64,000 nucleotides of DNA from Emticicia sp. CRIBPO (GTDB lineage: Bacteria; Bacteroidota; Bacteroidia; Cytophagales; Spirosomataceae). Positions 8,913 through 17,825 of this stretch are shown here, in pieces. The translations under genes and the position numbers were made by a program. The DNA is taken from positions 186,001 through 250,000 of the forward strand of contig NZ_JAAAKV010000008.1 in NCBI RefSeq assembly GCF_009905725.1, written 5' to 3'. The notes under the pieces were generated by a model. It was given only the letters and a program-made list of their open reading frames with translations, had not been told where the DNA came from and searched no databases. Numbering within the stretch: position 1 is the first letter of the stretch; each line of letters starts with the position of its first letter.

Positions 8913-8975
8913 AAAACCGATAATTTCAAATTATCGATAAATTATACGATATTTTTGAATTATCGATAAATAAGT
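8889..8975. repeat. Three 29-bp iterons, each with a CGATA-N9-TATCG palindrome
   Basis: Three contiguous units at 8889-8917, 8918-8946 and 8947-8975. Each starts with an inverted repeat CGATA-N9-TATCG, with centres at 8898, 8927 and 8956, exactly 29 bases apart. Units 1 and 3 share an identical 20-base core; in unit 2 the palindrome is perfect over 19 bases (8918-8936). Unit 1 occupies the spacer of the satD promoter, unit 2 lies just upstream of its -33 box. This is the arrangement of a cooperatively bound operator. The likely binder is the SatD-like protein or another regulator; this is inferred. Confidence 0.8.
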
Positions 8976-8996
8976 AGATATTAAAATGTACGGGAA

Positions 8997-10181
8997 TCAG
9001 TTCGGATTGATACTGCTCTGGAATTTAAGAGCGGGCTTGCCGTTACTGTTACTTTTAACTTCTTCATCCTTATTGGTGATTTTCTGTTTGTGGATCCTGT
9101 ATCTCCTGACTTCAAGAGAATAAGAAACCATCAGGTAAACACCAAAAAGACCGATAACAAAAAGACTTAATTCCGTATTGGTAAAGAATTGTCTTAAGTA
9201 ATAGGTGATCAGGGTCAAAACTACAGTAGTAATGTAAAGGCTGACAGACGCAGAAAGGTGAGTCATGCCGTTATCGATCATTAAGTGGTGGAGGTGCAGC
9301 CTGTCGGCTTTAAAAGGCGATTTACCTTTAAGGATACGCAGACCAAAAACCCGGAGTGTGTCAAAAATAGGCACACAAAGTAGAACGACGGCCAAAACCG
9401 GGGCGTTGACAAATTTTGAGTTATAAAGGAAGTTTTCGCTCACATTAAGCTGAACAAACTGAATAGCCAGGATAGTGACAATATAACCGACAATAAGCGA
9501 ACCGGTGTCTCCCATGAAGATCTTATTGGTCTGGGAGAAATTGTATCTCAGGAAGCCCAGGAGGGATGCTGAAAGCGATAAACTCAGACAAGCCAGAGAC
9601 CAGTGGCCATTAAGGATAAACCACAGTCCGAAACCGCCGCTTGAGATCATACCGATACCGCCGGATAGTCCGTCAATACCGTCGATCAGGTTAAAGGAAT
9701 TGATTAAAGCTACAAAAAGAAAGATACTGAAAAGAACGCTGACCAGGTAAGGGATTTCATAAATACCGAAAGTACCGAAGAAGTTGGTAATCCTTAAATC
9801 ACTGCCTACAACAATGAGGGTAGAAACCAATACCTGGGAGCCTAATTTTTTGATGGGAGCAAGTGGAAACAAGTCGTCTTTAATACCAAGGAAAAATAAA
9901 ATAACAAGACCGGCAAAAACTTTATGAAGCAAGACTCCCTCGTCCTGAAAATTCCACATCATGTAACCGATAAGCGTTCCGGCAAAAATAGCTACTCCTC
10001 CGAAAGTTGGTGTGGGGGTTTCGTGAGAACTCCGTTTGATGGATTCTTCCATTAAGCCCTTGAGATTACAAATATTGATGATCACCGGTATTGACCTCCA
10101 GGTTATGCTAAGTGCAAAAACCATAGAAATCAGAATCTGTAAGTTTTTGTCGGCTACTAGGTTCTCAAATATTAAATTCAT
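8997..10181 (-). CDS. MraY/WecA-like undecaprenyl-phosphate phosphosugar transferase
   Basis: 394 residues from ATG 10181 (MNLIFENLVADK); a further ATG at 10253 lies upstream of a TAATTTTG -7 box, so the shorter start is preferred. It is a multi-pass membrane protein with the family motifs in order: TPTFGGVAIF, FFLGIKDDLFPL (the Asp pair), NSFNLIDGIDGLSGG, FMGDTGSL and the His-rich RLHLHHLMIDNG. These mark transfer of a sugar-1-phosphate from a UDP-sugar to undecaprenyl phosphate, the first step of a surface polysaccharide. The DRLHLHH form is nearer WecA/TagO than MraY. The WcaF-like acetyltransferase 106 bases upstream in the same orientation is consistent with a polysaccharide role. The exact sugar is not predictable. 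Confidence 0.85.
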   Translation of the reverse strand: MNLIFENLVADKNLQILISMVFALSITWRSIPVIINICNLKGLMEESIKRSSHETPTPTFGGVAIFAGTLIGYMMWNFQDEGVLLHKVFAGLVILFFLGIKDDLFPLAPIKKLGSQVLVSTLIVVGSDLRITNFFGTFGIYEIPYLVSVLFSIFLFVALINSFNLIDGIDGLSGGIGMISSGGFGLWFILNGHWSLACLSLSLSASLLGFLRYNFSQTNKIFMGDTGSLIVGYIVTILAIQFVQLNVSENFLYNSKFVNAPVLAVVLLCVPIFDTLRVFGLRILKGKSPFKADRLHLHHLMIDNGMTHLSASVSLYITTVVLTLITYYLRQFFTNTELSLFVIGLFGVYLMVSYSLEVRRYRIHKQKITNKDEEVKSNSNGKPALKFQSSINPN

Positions 10182-10207
10182 CTTAGTTGATGCTTGTTGG
10201 TATATAA

Positions 10208-10215
10208 CAAAATTA
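10208..10215 (-). promoter_or_regulatory. -7 box for the WecA-like gene
   Basis: Minus strand TAATTTTG, an exact TAnnTTTG match 26 bases before ATG 10181. It falls inside the longer reading frame and so argues for the shorter start. No TTTG is seen at the -33 distance. Confidence 0.4.
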
Positions 10216-10287
10216 AGTATAATACATCCTAATAATAAAATAAATCGGATCAAGATTGGCGAAAAATTTATTTTAAGGTAAAAAAGA

Positions 10288-10836
10288 TCAGTCGATCACC
10301 CTGATTTTGATTTTTTTTGCCGGTGTTCCCTGGTATATTCCGTACTCTTCCATATTATTTGTTGCTACTGAGCCTACAGTCAGAACAGAATAATGGTGAC
10401 AAGTAACACCAGGACAGACTACAGCTTTAGCACCAATCCAAACCCCTTCATGGAGTATAATAGGTTGTACCATCAAGTCGAACCCGGCAGATTTGTAATT
10501 ATGATTTCCTGTCAAAAGCATGGCTCCCTGAGAAAGGCAGGAGTTAGAGCCTATTGAAACATCAGCGAGATTGTCAATCCATACCTGTTCTCCAATCCAC
10601 ACATGATCGCTGATACTAAGAAACCAAGGGTACTTAATATTGACTTTGGGTTTAATTATTACTTTTTTTCCAATTTTAGCTCCAAACATACGAAGAATAT
10701 TTGTTTTTATGATCATTGGAAGAGGTAAATAATTGTTAACAAAGACCATACTGAAAATATGCCACAATGTCCTTTTGATAAACCCTCCGGGCTTATACCA
10801 TGAATTATCATACCGGCTTAAATCAACTTTATTCAT
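10288..10836 (-). CDS. WcaF-like polysaccharide O-acetyltransferase
   Basis: 182 residues. After about residue 50 the chain has left-handed beta-helix hexapeptide repeats (IGKKVIIKPKVNIKYP, VWIGEQVWIDNLADVSIG, GVWIGAKAVVCPGV). TGNHNYKS holds the likely catalytic histidine. Both the N-terminal NKVDLSRYDNSWYKPG and the end GTPAKKIKIRVID fit the WcaF branch of acetyltransferases in extracellular polysaccharide synthesis. The start ATG overlaps the stop of the tyrA-like gene in an ATGA arrangement, so it is translationally coupled to it despite the different pathway. Confidence 0.85.
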   Translation of the reverse strand: MNKVDLSRYDNSWYKPGGFIKRTLWHIFSMVFVNNYLPLPMIIKTNILRMFGAKIGKKVIIKPKVNIKYPWFLSISDHVWIGEQVWIDNLADVSIGSNSCLSQGAMLLTGNHNYKSAGFDLMVQPIILHEGVWIGAKAVVCPGVTCHHYSVLTVGSVATNNMEEYGIYQGTPAKKIKIRVID

Positions 10837-12095
10837 TTATTTAATTGATTTAATCTTTCAATCAATTCATTGCTTTTAGCCCTTCCTTCTTCCAGACGAG
10901 GGGAAAGGAAGTGTTTTGTGGCCTCAAAATGCTTCTCATAACTTTTTTTATCACCGATCTCTACAATATTGGCCCATTCATGCACGGCGGTGTGAAAGGC
11001 AAGATCGTCTTCCAGAATAGATTTATCGTATAATGCCGCATTCAGACTTTCTTCCAGCAGATCGTCGTTCAGAAACAGGTATTCTGACAAGCCCACCCTT
11101 AACTTGAAAGGAGGCGTCTGACAGACCAGGTTTTTATATGGATTGGTATTAAGGTCACTCCACGTACAGACCATACTCAATAGACTCAGGTGTGAGTTGG
11201 GTTTATGAATGAACTTGTTATTCAGGCTGTATTCATTCATAAAAGTATCATCCAGCATCAGGATACTTTTTTTGTCCTTGAATACCTTGTCACGGGCCTT
11301 TAATACCCTGGACCTGAGTTTGTTCTTATTTTCAGTGATCATCATCCCGAAAAGCTCATTTTCGGCCTTGGCATATTTTCTCACGTCCGTTTTGGCAAAA
11401 GGATTCAGCATGGCCAAACCTGAATAAACATGATGTTTGTAGCTGAAAATACGCAGTGTCAGGAGAAGCTTGATATTGTCCATCCCGTGGTTCAGCTCAC
11501 CGTTTTCCCAAGGGAACACCTTACGATGCATAAAGGCTGTTCCGATGCTCTCAAAACCAATGTGGGTGACTACCTGGATATCTGCCATCATTTTATCGTG
11601 TTCTGCATGAGATTCAAGCACCTCAATGACAGAGCCCAGAGCCTGGTAAACTTCAATGGCTTCCTGGAACGCCTCCGGAGTAGCCCTGTGGTTGAATACA
11701 ACGATGGTTTGCCCTTCGGGATTTACATTGGGGCCATATAAGGCATGAGAACCAACGATCTGGGTGTCAGAGGGAAGGTATTTATTGAATGCCTCTATTT
11801 CGGGGGATTTGACAGAGGTCTGGCCGGATACGATGGCACCGAATTTGGTGGACGGACCGAAGGCTTTTACCACCTGTTCTATTTTTTCGGCTTCGACAGC
11901 ATAGATAATGAAGTCGCACAGCCTTGAAATGGCGACACCATCATCCAGGATGCGGATGTTGGTGTCTGCCAGCTCTTCAGTAAGTTTTTCTCGATTTTCG
12001 GGGAGGTCACAACCATACACTTCGAAAGATTTAGCTGACCAGATTCTGGCAAACATCTTTCCCATATCTCCCAAGCCTATTATTCCAATCTTCAT
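10833..12095 (-). CDS. tyrA: Prephenate dehydrogenase, fungal Tyr1-like form
   Basis: 420 residues. The NAD(P) site is at the N-terminus (GIIGLGDMG, Gly 7, 9 and 12). It then has IIYAVEA, SGQTSVKSPEIEAFNKYLP, GSHALYGPNVNPEGQ and EEH-like EHDKMMADIQVVTH, all prephenate dehydrogenase features; it would oxidise prephenate to 4-hydroxyphenylpyruvate for tyrosine. The length and the C-terminal half (LRIFSYKHHVYSGLA, KPNSHLSLLSMV, LSEYLFLNDDLLEE) resemble, as I remember it, the Saccharomyces Tyr1 protein more than the short bacterial TyrA, and there is no ACT or chorismate mutase domain. Chorismate mutase is instead fused to DAHP synthase at 43121-44215. Overlaps wcaF-like by four bases. Confidence 0.8.
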   Translation of the reverse strand: MKIGIIGLGDMGKMFARIWSAKSFEVYGCDLPENREKLTEELADTNIRILDDGVAISRLCDFIIYAVEAEKIEQVVKAFGPSTKFGAIVSGQTSVKSPEIEAFNKYLPSDTQIVGSHALYGPNVNPEGQTIVVFNHRATPEAFQEAIEVYQALGSVIEVLESHAEHDKMMADIQVVTHIGFESIGTAFMHRKVFPWENGELNHGMDNIKLLLTLRIFSYKHHVYSGLAMLNPFAKTDVRKYAKAENELFGMMITENKNKLRSRVLKARDKVFKDKKSILMLDDTFMNEYSLNNKFIHKPNSHLSLLSMVCTWSDLNTNPYKNLVCQTPPFKLRVGLSEYLFLNDDLLEESLNAALYDKSILEDDLAFHTAVHEWANIVEIGDKKSYEKHFEATKHFLSPRLEEGRAKSNELIERLNQLNK

Positions 12096-12169
12096 TTATT
12101 CTTATTTTGCACGATAATAGTTGCAAAATAATACAGAATTATGTCAAAACAGGCAAATCCGGTCGAAAA

Positions 12170-13468
12170 TTATTCTATTCCGTATTTATCAGCATACTTT
12201 TTGTAAAGACGCTTTTGTTTGTCATCCAGCGAAATCTCGGCACCTTTGATAAAAGCCTTTTCTACTTTAGCTGTCATCATATCCAGGATATCACCCGCAC
12301 TGATGAAAAGAGTAGCCTGTTTACCTTTCTCAAGTGTACCTACGACGTTATCAATCCCAAGAATTTTGGCATTGTTTTCAGTGATCATTTTCAGGGCGTC
12401 GCCTTTGCTCAGGCCATGGGCAGCTGCAGAGCCTGCTACAAACGGAAGATTCCTGGTTCTCCAGTATGATTCGTTATAATACATACCTGTCAGGATACCT
12501 TTCGCGAATAATTTAGCCGGAAGTTTATAAGCTTCCCATACTTCATCATCGCCGTTGTCAGGAAGTCTGTGGGTGGTAGGCAACAATACAGGAATATTGT
12601 TTTCCTTGATGGCGTCAATCGCCAGTGTTGAACTTACCGCTCCCACGATCACAGGATATTTGATCTTGTGACTCTTGCAAAACCTGATGGCATCGATAAT
12701 TTCTTTTCCTTTCTCTACCTGGATGTACAACCTCGCATTGCCCTTTAAAACGGCCTGCATGGCTTCCAGTTTGATATTGGCGGTTGTTCCGGCTTCAGCT
12801 TTATAGGCTTCGGCCTGGGTAAAGAAACCGTCCAGCTCTCTGATAACGTTGGCATAATTCGGGTTCTTTTTATTTTCCCTGCTCATAGTAGCAAAGTCAA
12901 AAGAAGCGGTCACCCTGGCAGGCCAGCTTAACCAAACCCCGTCGTCTGCTTTAAGAACCGCATCTTCCCAGTTCCATCCGTCATGGTTCATGATCGAGGA
13001 CCTTCCTGAGATCAATCCTCCTTCCGGAGTAGCCTGGCTGATCAGTACACCATTGCCCCTTACTGTAGGAATAACCTCAGAGTCAGTATTATAGGCTATT
13101 AAACTTCTGATGTTCGGATTAATCGAACCGATTTCACTGAAGTCGGTTGTAGCCCTTACCGAAGCGATCTCATTTAAGCCTAAAGTTGAATTAGGAGAAA
13201 TGATGCCCGGATAAACCCTTTTACCTTTTGCATCGATTTTAACAGCATCTGCAGGAATGTTGCTTACCGAAGCTCCGACTTCTTTGATCAGGCCTTTTTC
13301 GATGACGATCGTACCATTCGGAATCACAGTTCCGTTGCCGACATGAATTTCAGCTCCTGAAATCACAATGGCTTTGCTTGAGGCTTTTCCTACCGCAGGG
13401 TTTTGTGCCATAGAAACACTTACTGCTGCCAGGTGTGCCGCCAAAATATATTTTAATATTCTTTTCAT
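12170..13468 (-). CDS. Secreted amidohydrolase-like protein lacking the HxH metal motif
   Basis: 432 residues with a signal peptide (KRILKYILAAHLAAVSVSMAQ). The two-part beta-sandwich and barrel of the amidohydrolase superfamily can be followed: KAIVISGAEIHVGNGTVIPNGTIVIEKGLI, then the late GLSKGDALKMITENNAKILG and VGTLEKGKQATLFI. Where active members have PGFID-HxH, this one has YPGIISPNSTLGL, so the two histidines of the metal site are absent. It is probably not a normal metallohydrolase and may be a partner of the 1020-residue protein whose gene ends 19 bases upstream in the same operon. Confidence 0.8.
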   Translation of the reverse strand: MKRILKYILAAHLAAVSVSMAQNPAVGKASSKAIVISGAEIHVGNGTVIPNGTIVIEKGLIKEVGASVSNIPADAVKIDAKGKRVYPGIISPNSTLGLNEIASVRATTDFSEIGSINPNIRSLIAYNTDSEVIPTVRGNGVLISQATPEGGLISGRSSIMNHDGWNWEDAVLKADDGVWLSWPARVTASFDFATMSRENKKNPNYANVIRELDGFFTQAEAYKAEAGTTANIKLEAMQAVLKGNARLYIQVEKGKEIIDAIRFCKSHKIKYPVIVGAVSSTLAIDAIKENNIPVLLPTTHRLPDNGDDEVWEAYKLPAKLFAKGILTGMYYNESYWRTRNLPFVAGSAAAHGLSKGDALKMITENNAKILGIDNVVGTLEKGKQATLFISAGDILDMMTAKVEKAFIKGAEISLDDKQKRLYKKYADKYGIE

Positions 13469-13487
13469 TCTTATTTAGAGTTTTTGA

Positions 13488-16400
13488 TCAATGTTTATGG
13501 TTATTAAGCAATTGCTGGTTCTCGAATTCTTCCACTGTAATCCCGCCAAATTCAAGCATAGAATCACAATGAACTTCCGATGGTCTAACTCTTGTATTAG
13601 GTCTTACCGTAGCAGCACCTTTGTTCTTTTCTTCCAGCATTTTCTGAATAATCCTGTTTCTTTCTTCAGCAACAGATTCACCTTTTACCTTGTCTTGTTC
13701 TGCATCAAAATAAACGGCTCCTTCAATGATCGTTTTTTCAGGTTTAGCATAGATTGAAAGAGGATTCTCGTTCCAGATCACAAGGTCAGCGTCTTTTCCG
13801 GCCTTGATACTTCCCAATTTGGCATCCAGACGCAGCATTTTAGCCGGGTTAAGTGTAACCGTCTTCCATGCTTCTTCAGGTGTTAATCCACCGTAAAGGA
13901 TTGTTTTGGCAGCTTCCTGGTTCAGTCTTCTGGCCATTTCTGCGTCATCCGAGTTGATAGCGGTATTAATACCTACCTTGGTCATGATGGCCGCATTGTA
14001 AGGAATGGCTTCTTTAACCTCCATTTTATAAGCCCACCAGTCAGAGAAAGTAGATCCGTTGATGCTTCTTTCCTTCATTTTGTCAGCTACTTTATAACCT
14101 TCAAGAATGTGGGTGAAAGTATTGATTTTAAAGCCCATTGAATCGGCAACGTGCATCAGCATGTTGATTTCAGACTGCACATAAGAGTGACAGGTAATGA
14201 ATCTTTTTTCGTCAAGGATTTCTACCAGGGCTTCCAGTTCAAGGTCTCTTCTCGGAGCTGTAACACCTGCTTTGCTTTTCAGTTTGGCATACGCTTCGTG
14301 TTCTTTCTTGTATTCTTTAGCTCTCTGGAATGCATCGAAATAAACCTGCTCAACACCCATCCTTGTTGCAGGGAAACGGTTGGGACGCGTAGCACTGTTT
14401 CCTCTTTTCACGTTTTCACCCAAGGCGAATTTGATAAATTGCGGAGCGTTCGGGATTTTCAGTTTCTCAGGAGCTTCTCCCCATTTCAGTTTGATGATGG
14501 CAGATTGTCCGCCGATACAGTCGGCAGAACCATGCAGCAACTGAGAAGTAGTAACACCACCGGCCAGTTGTCTGTAGATGTCGATATCTTCAGAGTCGAT
14601 TACGTCACCTTGTCTTACTTCGGATGAAACGGTTTCCACTTCGTTGATAGAGAACAAAGCAATGTGGCTGTGCTCGTCAATGATACCTGTGGTTACGTGC
14701 TTATTGGTTCCGTCTACTACTTTGATACCTGCACCCGCAGCGATGTTTTTACCTACCTGGGCAATTTTGCCACCTTTTACCAAAACGTCGGCGTTGGCAA
14801 TAATGCCATCTTTTTCGTTGGTCCATACCGTCGCATTTTTGATCAGTAAGTCTTCCGATTTTGGTTTTTCAAGGTTACCGTAAGCCGTGAATGGGAACAG
14901 GATCTTACCTGCATTCACTTTGTCGGCTTTTTTAGTAGTGTCGGCCTTTTCTGTTTTAGCTGATTTTTCAGGGGAAATCGCTCTCCAGGTAATTTCTTTT
15001 CCTTCAGCATTTCTACCTTCCCCTCTGATACCTTTATCATCAATATAACCCGACAACCTGATAACGCCTTTGTCTGAAGGGCTCATTTTGAAGTTGATCG
15101 TCAAAAAGTCTTTGTCCCTGGTTGTAGTGGTTTTGATTTTAACGGTGTCATTTTTGATGACTTCAATGGCCGGTTTGTCGTTCTCACCGGTGATGTCCAT
15201 CGCCAGTTTTGAATTGCCGTCTATTTCCAGTTTATATTTTCCTTTGATATCAGAAATATTCAGGTCGTTGATCACGAACTGATTTCCCTGGATCCAGTTT
15301 TCAGCGATTTTTGTTTTTGCGTCAAAAATGTCACCTGAAGTAATAAGGAAGTTAGCCAGTAAACCTGCTTTCAAAGTTCCTACCTGGTCTTCCAGTTTCA
15401 GGAATTTTGCCGGTTCGCTGGTCAGTGCTGCCAGAGCCTTGCTTTTATCCAGTCCGCTTTCGATGGCTTTCTGTACATTGGCCAGGAACTGGCTTTTGTC
15501 GATCAGACCTGAGGTGGTAATGGCAAAGCTGACATTGTTCTGAGCCAGTTTGGCCAGGTTTGCCGGAGCAAGCTCCCAGTGCTTAAGTTCTGATAAAGTA
15601 ACCCTCTCCGCATCCAGGGGATCTTCCACATCAAAAGGCTTAGGGAAGTTAACCGGAACGATCAGGCTGGCCTTGGAAGCTACGATCTCATCTATTTTCT
15701 GATATTCATCACCATTTGACTTGATGATAAACTGTACACCCAGTTCTTTTCCGACCTGGTCGGCTCTCAAAACATCCAGTACATTTCTTGAATGGAAAAC
15801 CAGCGGTAATGATAAGTTTTTAGAGAAAGATTCAAGCGAAAGGTTTCTTTCTTTCTCTTTTCCGCCTTTTGAATACCATTCGGCGTCAAAAAATGTCTGA
15901 CGAAGCAAAGCCACAGATCCCATCAGTGAAACCGGGTAAGTCTGGATTGAGCTTCCTTTATCGAATGAGAAATGAGAGGCTACCTCGTTTTTAAGAATGA
16001 TCTCATTTTCTTTTCCTGTATTAAGTGAAACAAAAGCAGATGTTCCTCTTACAATACCGTCCTGTGAATGTGTAACCACCGCACCGAAACCGGCTTTGCG
16101 GAGTTCTTCAGAGGTTTTGGCGTTGACTTTGAATATGTCGGAGGCTTTGATTTCCGGCTTTACGGCCTGGTTCCAGGCATAAGCTCCTTCTTTCGGAGAT
16201 TCAAATCTCGTCTCTCCGAATCCGCCGCCCCTTGTTCTAGGAATTTCGGGAGTGCCGTAGTCTGAGAATACATCAATAAAGGCGGGATAAATGTGTTTTC
16301 CATCAAGGTCCTGAACGATGGCATTCTTAGGGTAGTCAAAATCCTTACCTACTTTTGCAATTTTTCCGTTCTGGATCAATAGCCATGAGCTGGTAAGGAC

Positions 16401-16550
16401 CGTTTTCGCATCCACATGTATTGTGGCATTTTTAAATAAATAGGTTTGTAGTCTCTGATCCTGCACGCCATTGAGAGGGAATGTGGCCTGTGCGTACAAG
16501 TCCGCACCTACGCATACGAGCAATAGGTTGATGAATAGTCTTTTCAACAT
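13488..16550 (-). CDS. Secreted double amidohydrolase, N-terminal module degenerate
   Basis: 1020 residues with a signal peptide ending near DLYAQ. Two amidohydrolase modules are joined by an acidic/lysine linker around residues 540-570. The first (about 25-430) has YPAFIDVFSDYG in place of the HxH motif but keeps VGTLKAGLLANFLI. The second (about 575-990) has TGIIDEHSHIA with the metal His pair, FITCHSYVQSEI, NTFTHILEGYKVAD and an Asp near NSDDAEMARRL, so it looks active. Such proteins in Bacteroidota are annotated as imidazolonepropionase- or dipeptidase-like; the substrate is unknown. The 432-residue relative follows 19 bases downstream. Confidence 0.85.
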   Translation of the reverse strand: MLKRLFINLLLVCVGADLYAQATFPLNGVQDQRLQTYLFKNATIHVDAKTVLTSSWLLIQNGKIAKVGKDFDYPKNAIVQDLDGKHIYPAFIDVFSDYGTPEIPRTRGGGFGETRFESPKEGAYAWNQAVKPEIKASDIFKVNAKTSEELRKAGFGAVVTHSQDGIVRGTSAFVSLNTGKENEIILKNEVASHFSFDKGSSIQTYPVSLMGSVALLRQTFFDAEWYSKGGKEKERNLSLESFSKNLSLPLVFHSRNVLDVLRADQVGKELGVQFIIKSNGDEYQKIDEIVASKASLIVPVNFPKPFDVEDPLDAERVTLSELKHWELAPANLAKLAQNNVSFAITTSGLIDKSQFLANVQKAIESGLDKSKALAALTSEPAKFLKLEDQVGTLKAGLLANFLITSGDIFDAKTKIAENWIQGNQFVINDLNISDIKGKYKLEIDGNSKLAMDITGENDKPAIEVIKNDTVKIKTTTTRDKDFLTINFKMSPSDKGVIRLSGYIDDKGIRGEGRNAEGKEITWRAISPEKSAKTEKADTTKKADKVNAGKILFPFTAYGNLEKPKSEDLLIKNATVWTNEKDGIIANADVLVKGGKIAQVGKNIAAGAGIKVVDGTNKHVTTGIIDEHSHIALFSINEVETVSSEVRQGDVIDSEDIDIYRQLAGGVTTSQLLHGSADCIGGQSAIIKLKWGEAPEKLKIPNAPQFIKFALGENVKRGNSATRPNRFPATRMGVEQVYFDAFQRAKEYKKEHEAYAKLKSKAGVTAPRRDLELEALVEILDEKRFITCHSYVQSEINMLMHVADSMGFKINTFTHILEGYKVADKMKERSINGSTFSDWWAYKMEVKEAIPYNAAIMTKVGINTAINSDDAEMARRLNQEAAKTILYGGLTPEEAWKTVTLNPAKMLRLDAKLGSIKAGKDADLVIWNENPLSIYAKPEKTIIEGAVYFDAEQDKVKGESVAEERNRIIQKMLEEKNKGAATVRPNTRVRPSEVHCDSMLEFGGITVEEFENQQLLNNHKH

Positions 16551-16956
16551 AAAGTTTAGCTTGTTTTAAAGAATGATTAATAAATTCCCTAAAAATAGCT
16601 AATTAAACTTTTTCTCAAAAGCCGCAACTTACAAAATATACTATTCAGCAGACAAACTGATCAGAATTTATGGATTGAGAAATAAAAAAATAATAACAGG
16701 ACAATCAGGCAGAGAAATCTGACAGACCTTAAAGATAAAAATGACTGGCTGTTTTTTGACCGGTAGTAATTTAAATGTTTCATAATTATAATAATTTAGG
16801 AAAACACCATTTTTATTGTTTCAAATATAATTAGATAGAATTGAATTTTCAAAATATATTGAAAAAATAATTATAGTTTTTTCACCATCTTATTTGTAGG
16901 TTGAAGATAAGGGTTCTATTTTTGTCACAATTTTAATATAACACAAGGGAAATGAG
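16551..16956. other. 406-base divergent intergenic region
   Basis: AT-rich spacer between the amidohydrolase operon (minus) and hisG (plus). It holds the clear hisG promoter at 16893-16924. On the other strand only an imperfect -7 (TATTTTTA) is seen near the amidohydrolase start. No frame of interest and no attenuator-like histidine-rich leader peptide was found. Confidence 0.5.
16893..16924 (+). promoter_or_regulatory. hisGD promoter
   Basis: TTTG at 16893-16896, a 20-base spacer and TATTTTTG at 16917-16924, a full match to the Bacteroidota TTTG / TAnnTTTG promoter. The hisG start codon is 32 bases beyond the -7 box. Confidence 0.75.
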
Positions 16957-17823
16957 ATGCCTCAGTCAGAAAATTTAAGAATTGCTATACAAAAATCAGG
17001 CCGTTTAAGTGAAGATTCCATTTCGCTTTTTAAGGAATGTGGAATTAAATTAGAGGCAGGAAAAGGAAGACTCAAGTCTGAATCTCCTAACTTTCAAGCT
17101 GAGTTCCTCTTTTTGAGAGATGACGATATTCCGGGCTATGTCGAAGACGGCGTGGCCGACTTAGGTATCGTGGGTGAAAACGTGCTGATTGAATCTGCCA
17201 AATCGGTGGAAGTGATCAAAAAACTGGGATTCTCCAAGTGCAGGCTTTCGCTGGCGGTGCCCAGGGAAGTAGACTATGTGGACCATACCTATTTTGACAA
17301 GAAGAATATCGCCACTTCATATCCTAAACTATTAGGAAAATACCTAGCAGATAATAACCTGAACGCCCAGATCCATGAAATCAGCGGATCGGTGGAAATT
17401 GCCCCGAGCATAGGGCTGGCAGATGCGGTTTGTGACATCGTGAGTTCAGGAAGTACCTTGCTGAGCAACGGACTGAAAGAAGTAGAGGTCATTTTCAAAT
17501 CAGAAGCCGTATTTATAGGTAATACCTCATTGTCTGACAGCAAAAAGGCGATTCTTGAAAAACTATTGTTCAGGATCAATGCCGTTCAGAGGGCTCAGAA
17601 CAACAAATACATCCTTCTGAATGCTCCTAATGATAAATTGAAGGAAATCATTTCCTTCCTTCCGGGCATGAAAAGCCCTACGGTGATGCCGCTGGCCACT
17701 GAAGGGTGGAGTTCGGTTCATTCTGTTTTGGAAGAAAGTGAATTCTGGGAGAACATCGAAGCATTAAGGTCAGCCGGAGCCGAGGGTATCCTCGTTATCC
17801 CGATTGAAAAAATGATTTATTGA
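16957..17823 (+). CDS. hisG: ATP phosphoribosyltransferase, long form
   Basis: 288 residues. It joins ATP and PRPP in the first step of histidine synthesis. Motifs: LRIAIQKSGRLSEDS at the start, DLGIVGENVLIE, the PRPP-binding-type stretch ADAVCDIVSSGSTLLSNGLKEVE, and a C-terminal domain of about 75 residues (residues 213-288, with SPTVMPL and VHSVLEE) that is the regulatory ACT-like domain. That makes it the hexameric HisG-L type, which does not need HisZ. hisD begins two bases after the stop. Confidence 0.95.
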   Translation: MPQSENLRIAIQKSGRLSEDSISLFKECGIKLEAGKGRLKSESPNFQAEFLFLRDDDIPGYVEDGVADLGIVGENVLIESAKSVEVIKKLGFSKCRLSLAVPREVDYVDHTYFDKKNIATSYPKLLGKYLADNNLNAQIHEISGSVEIAPSIGLADAVCDIVSSGSTLLSNGLKEVEVIFKSEAVFIGNTSLSDSKKAILEKLLFRINAVQRAQNNKYILLNAPNDKLKEIISFLPGMKSPTVMPLATEGWSSVHSVLEESEFWENIEALRSAGAEGILVIPIEKMIY

Positions 17824-17825
17824 TC

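Noticed and set aside
8889-8975. Regular repeats considered as a CRISPR array or an origin iteron set
   Set aside because: The units are contiguous without spacers, only three in number, and sit in a gene promoter; no cas gene, replication initiator or DnaA box cluster is nearby.
12107-12479. Plus-strand frames opposite the end of the amidohydrolase gene
   Set aside because: They overlap the recognisable minus-strand gene and lack domain features.
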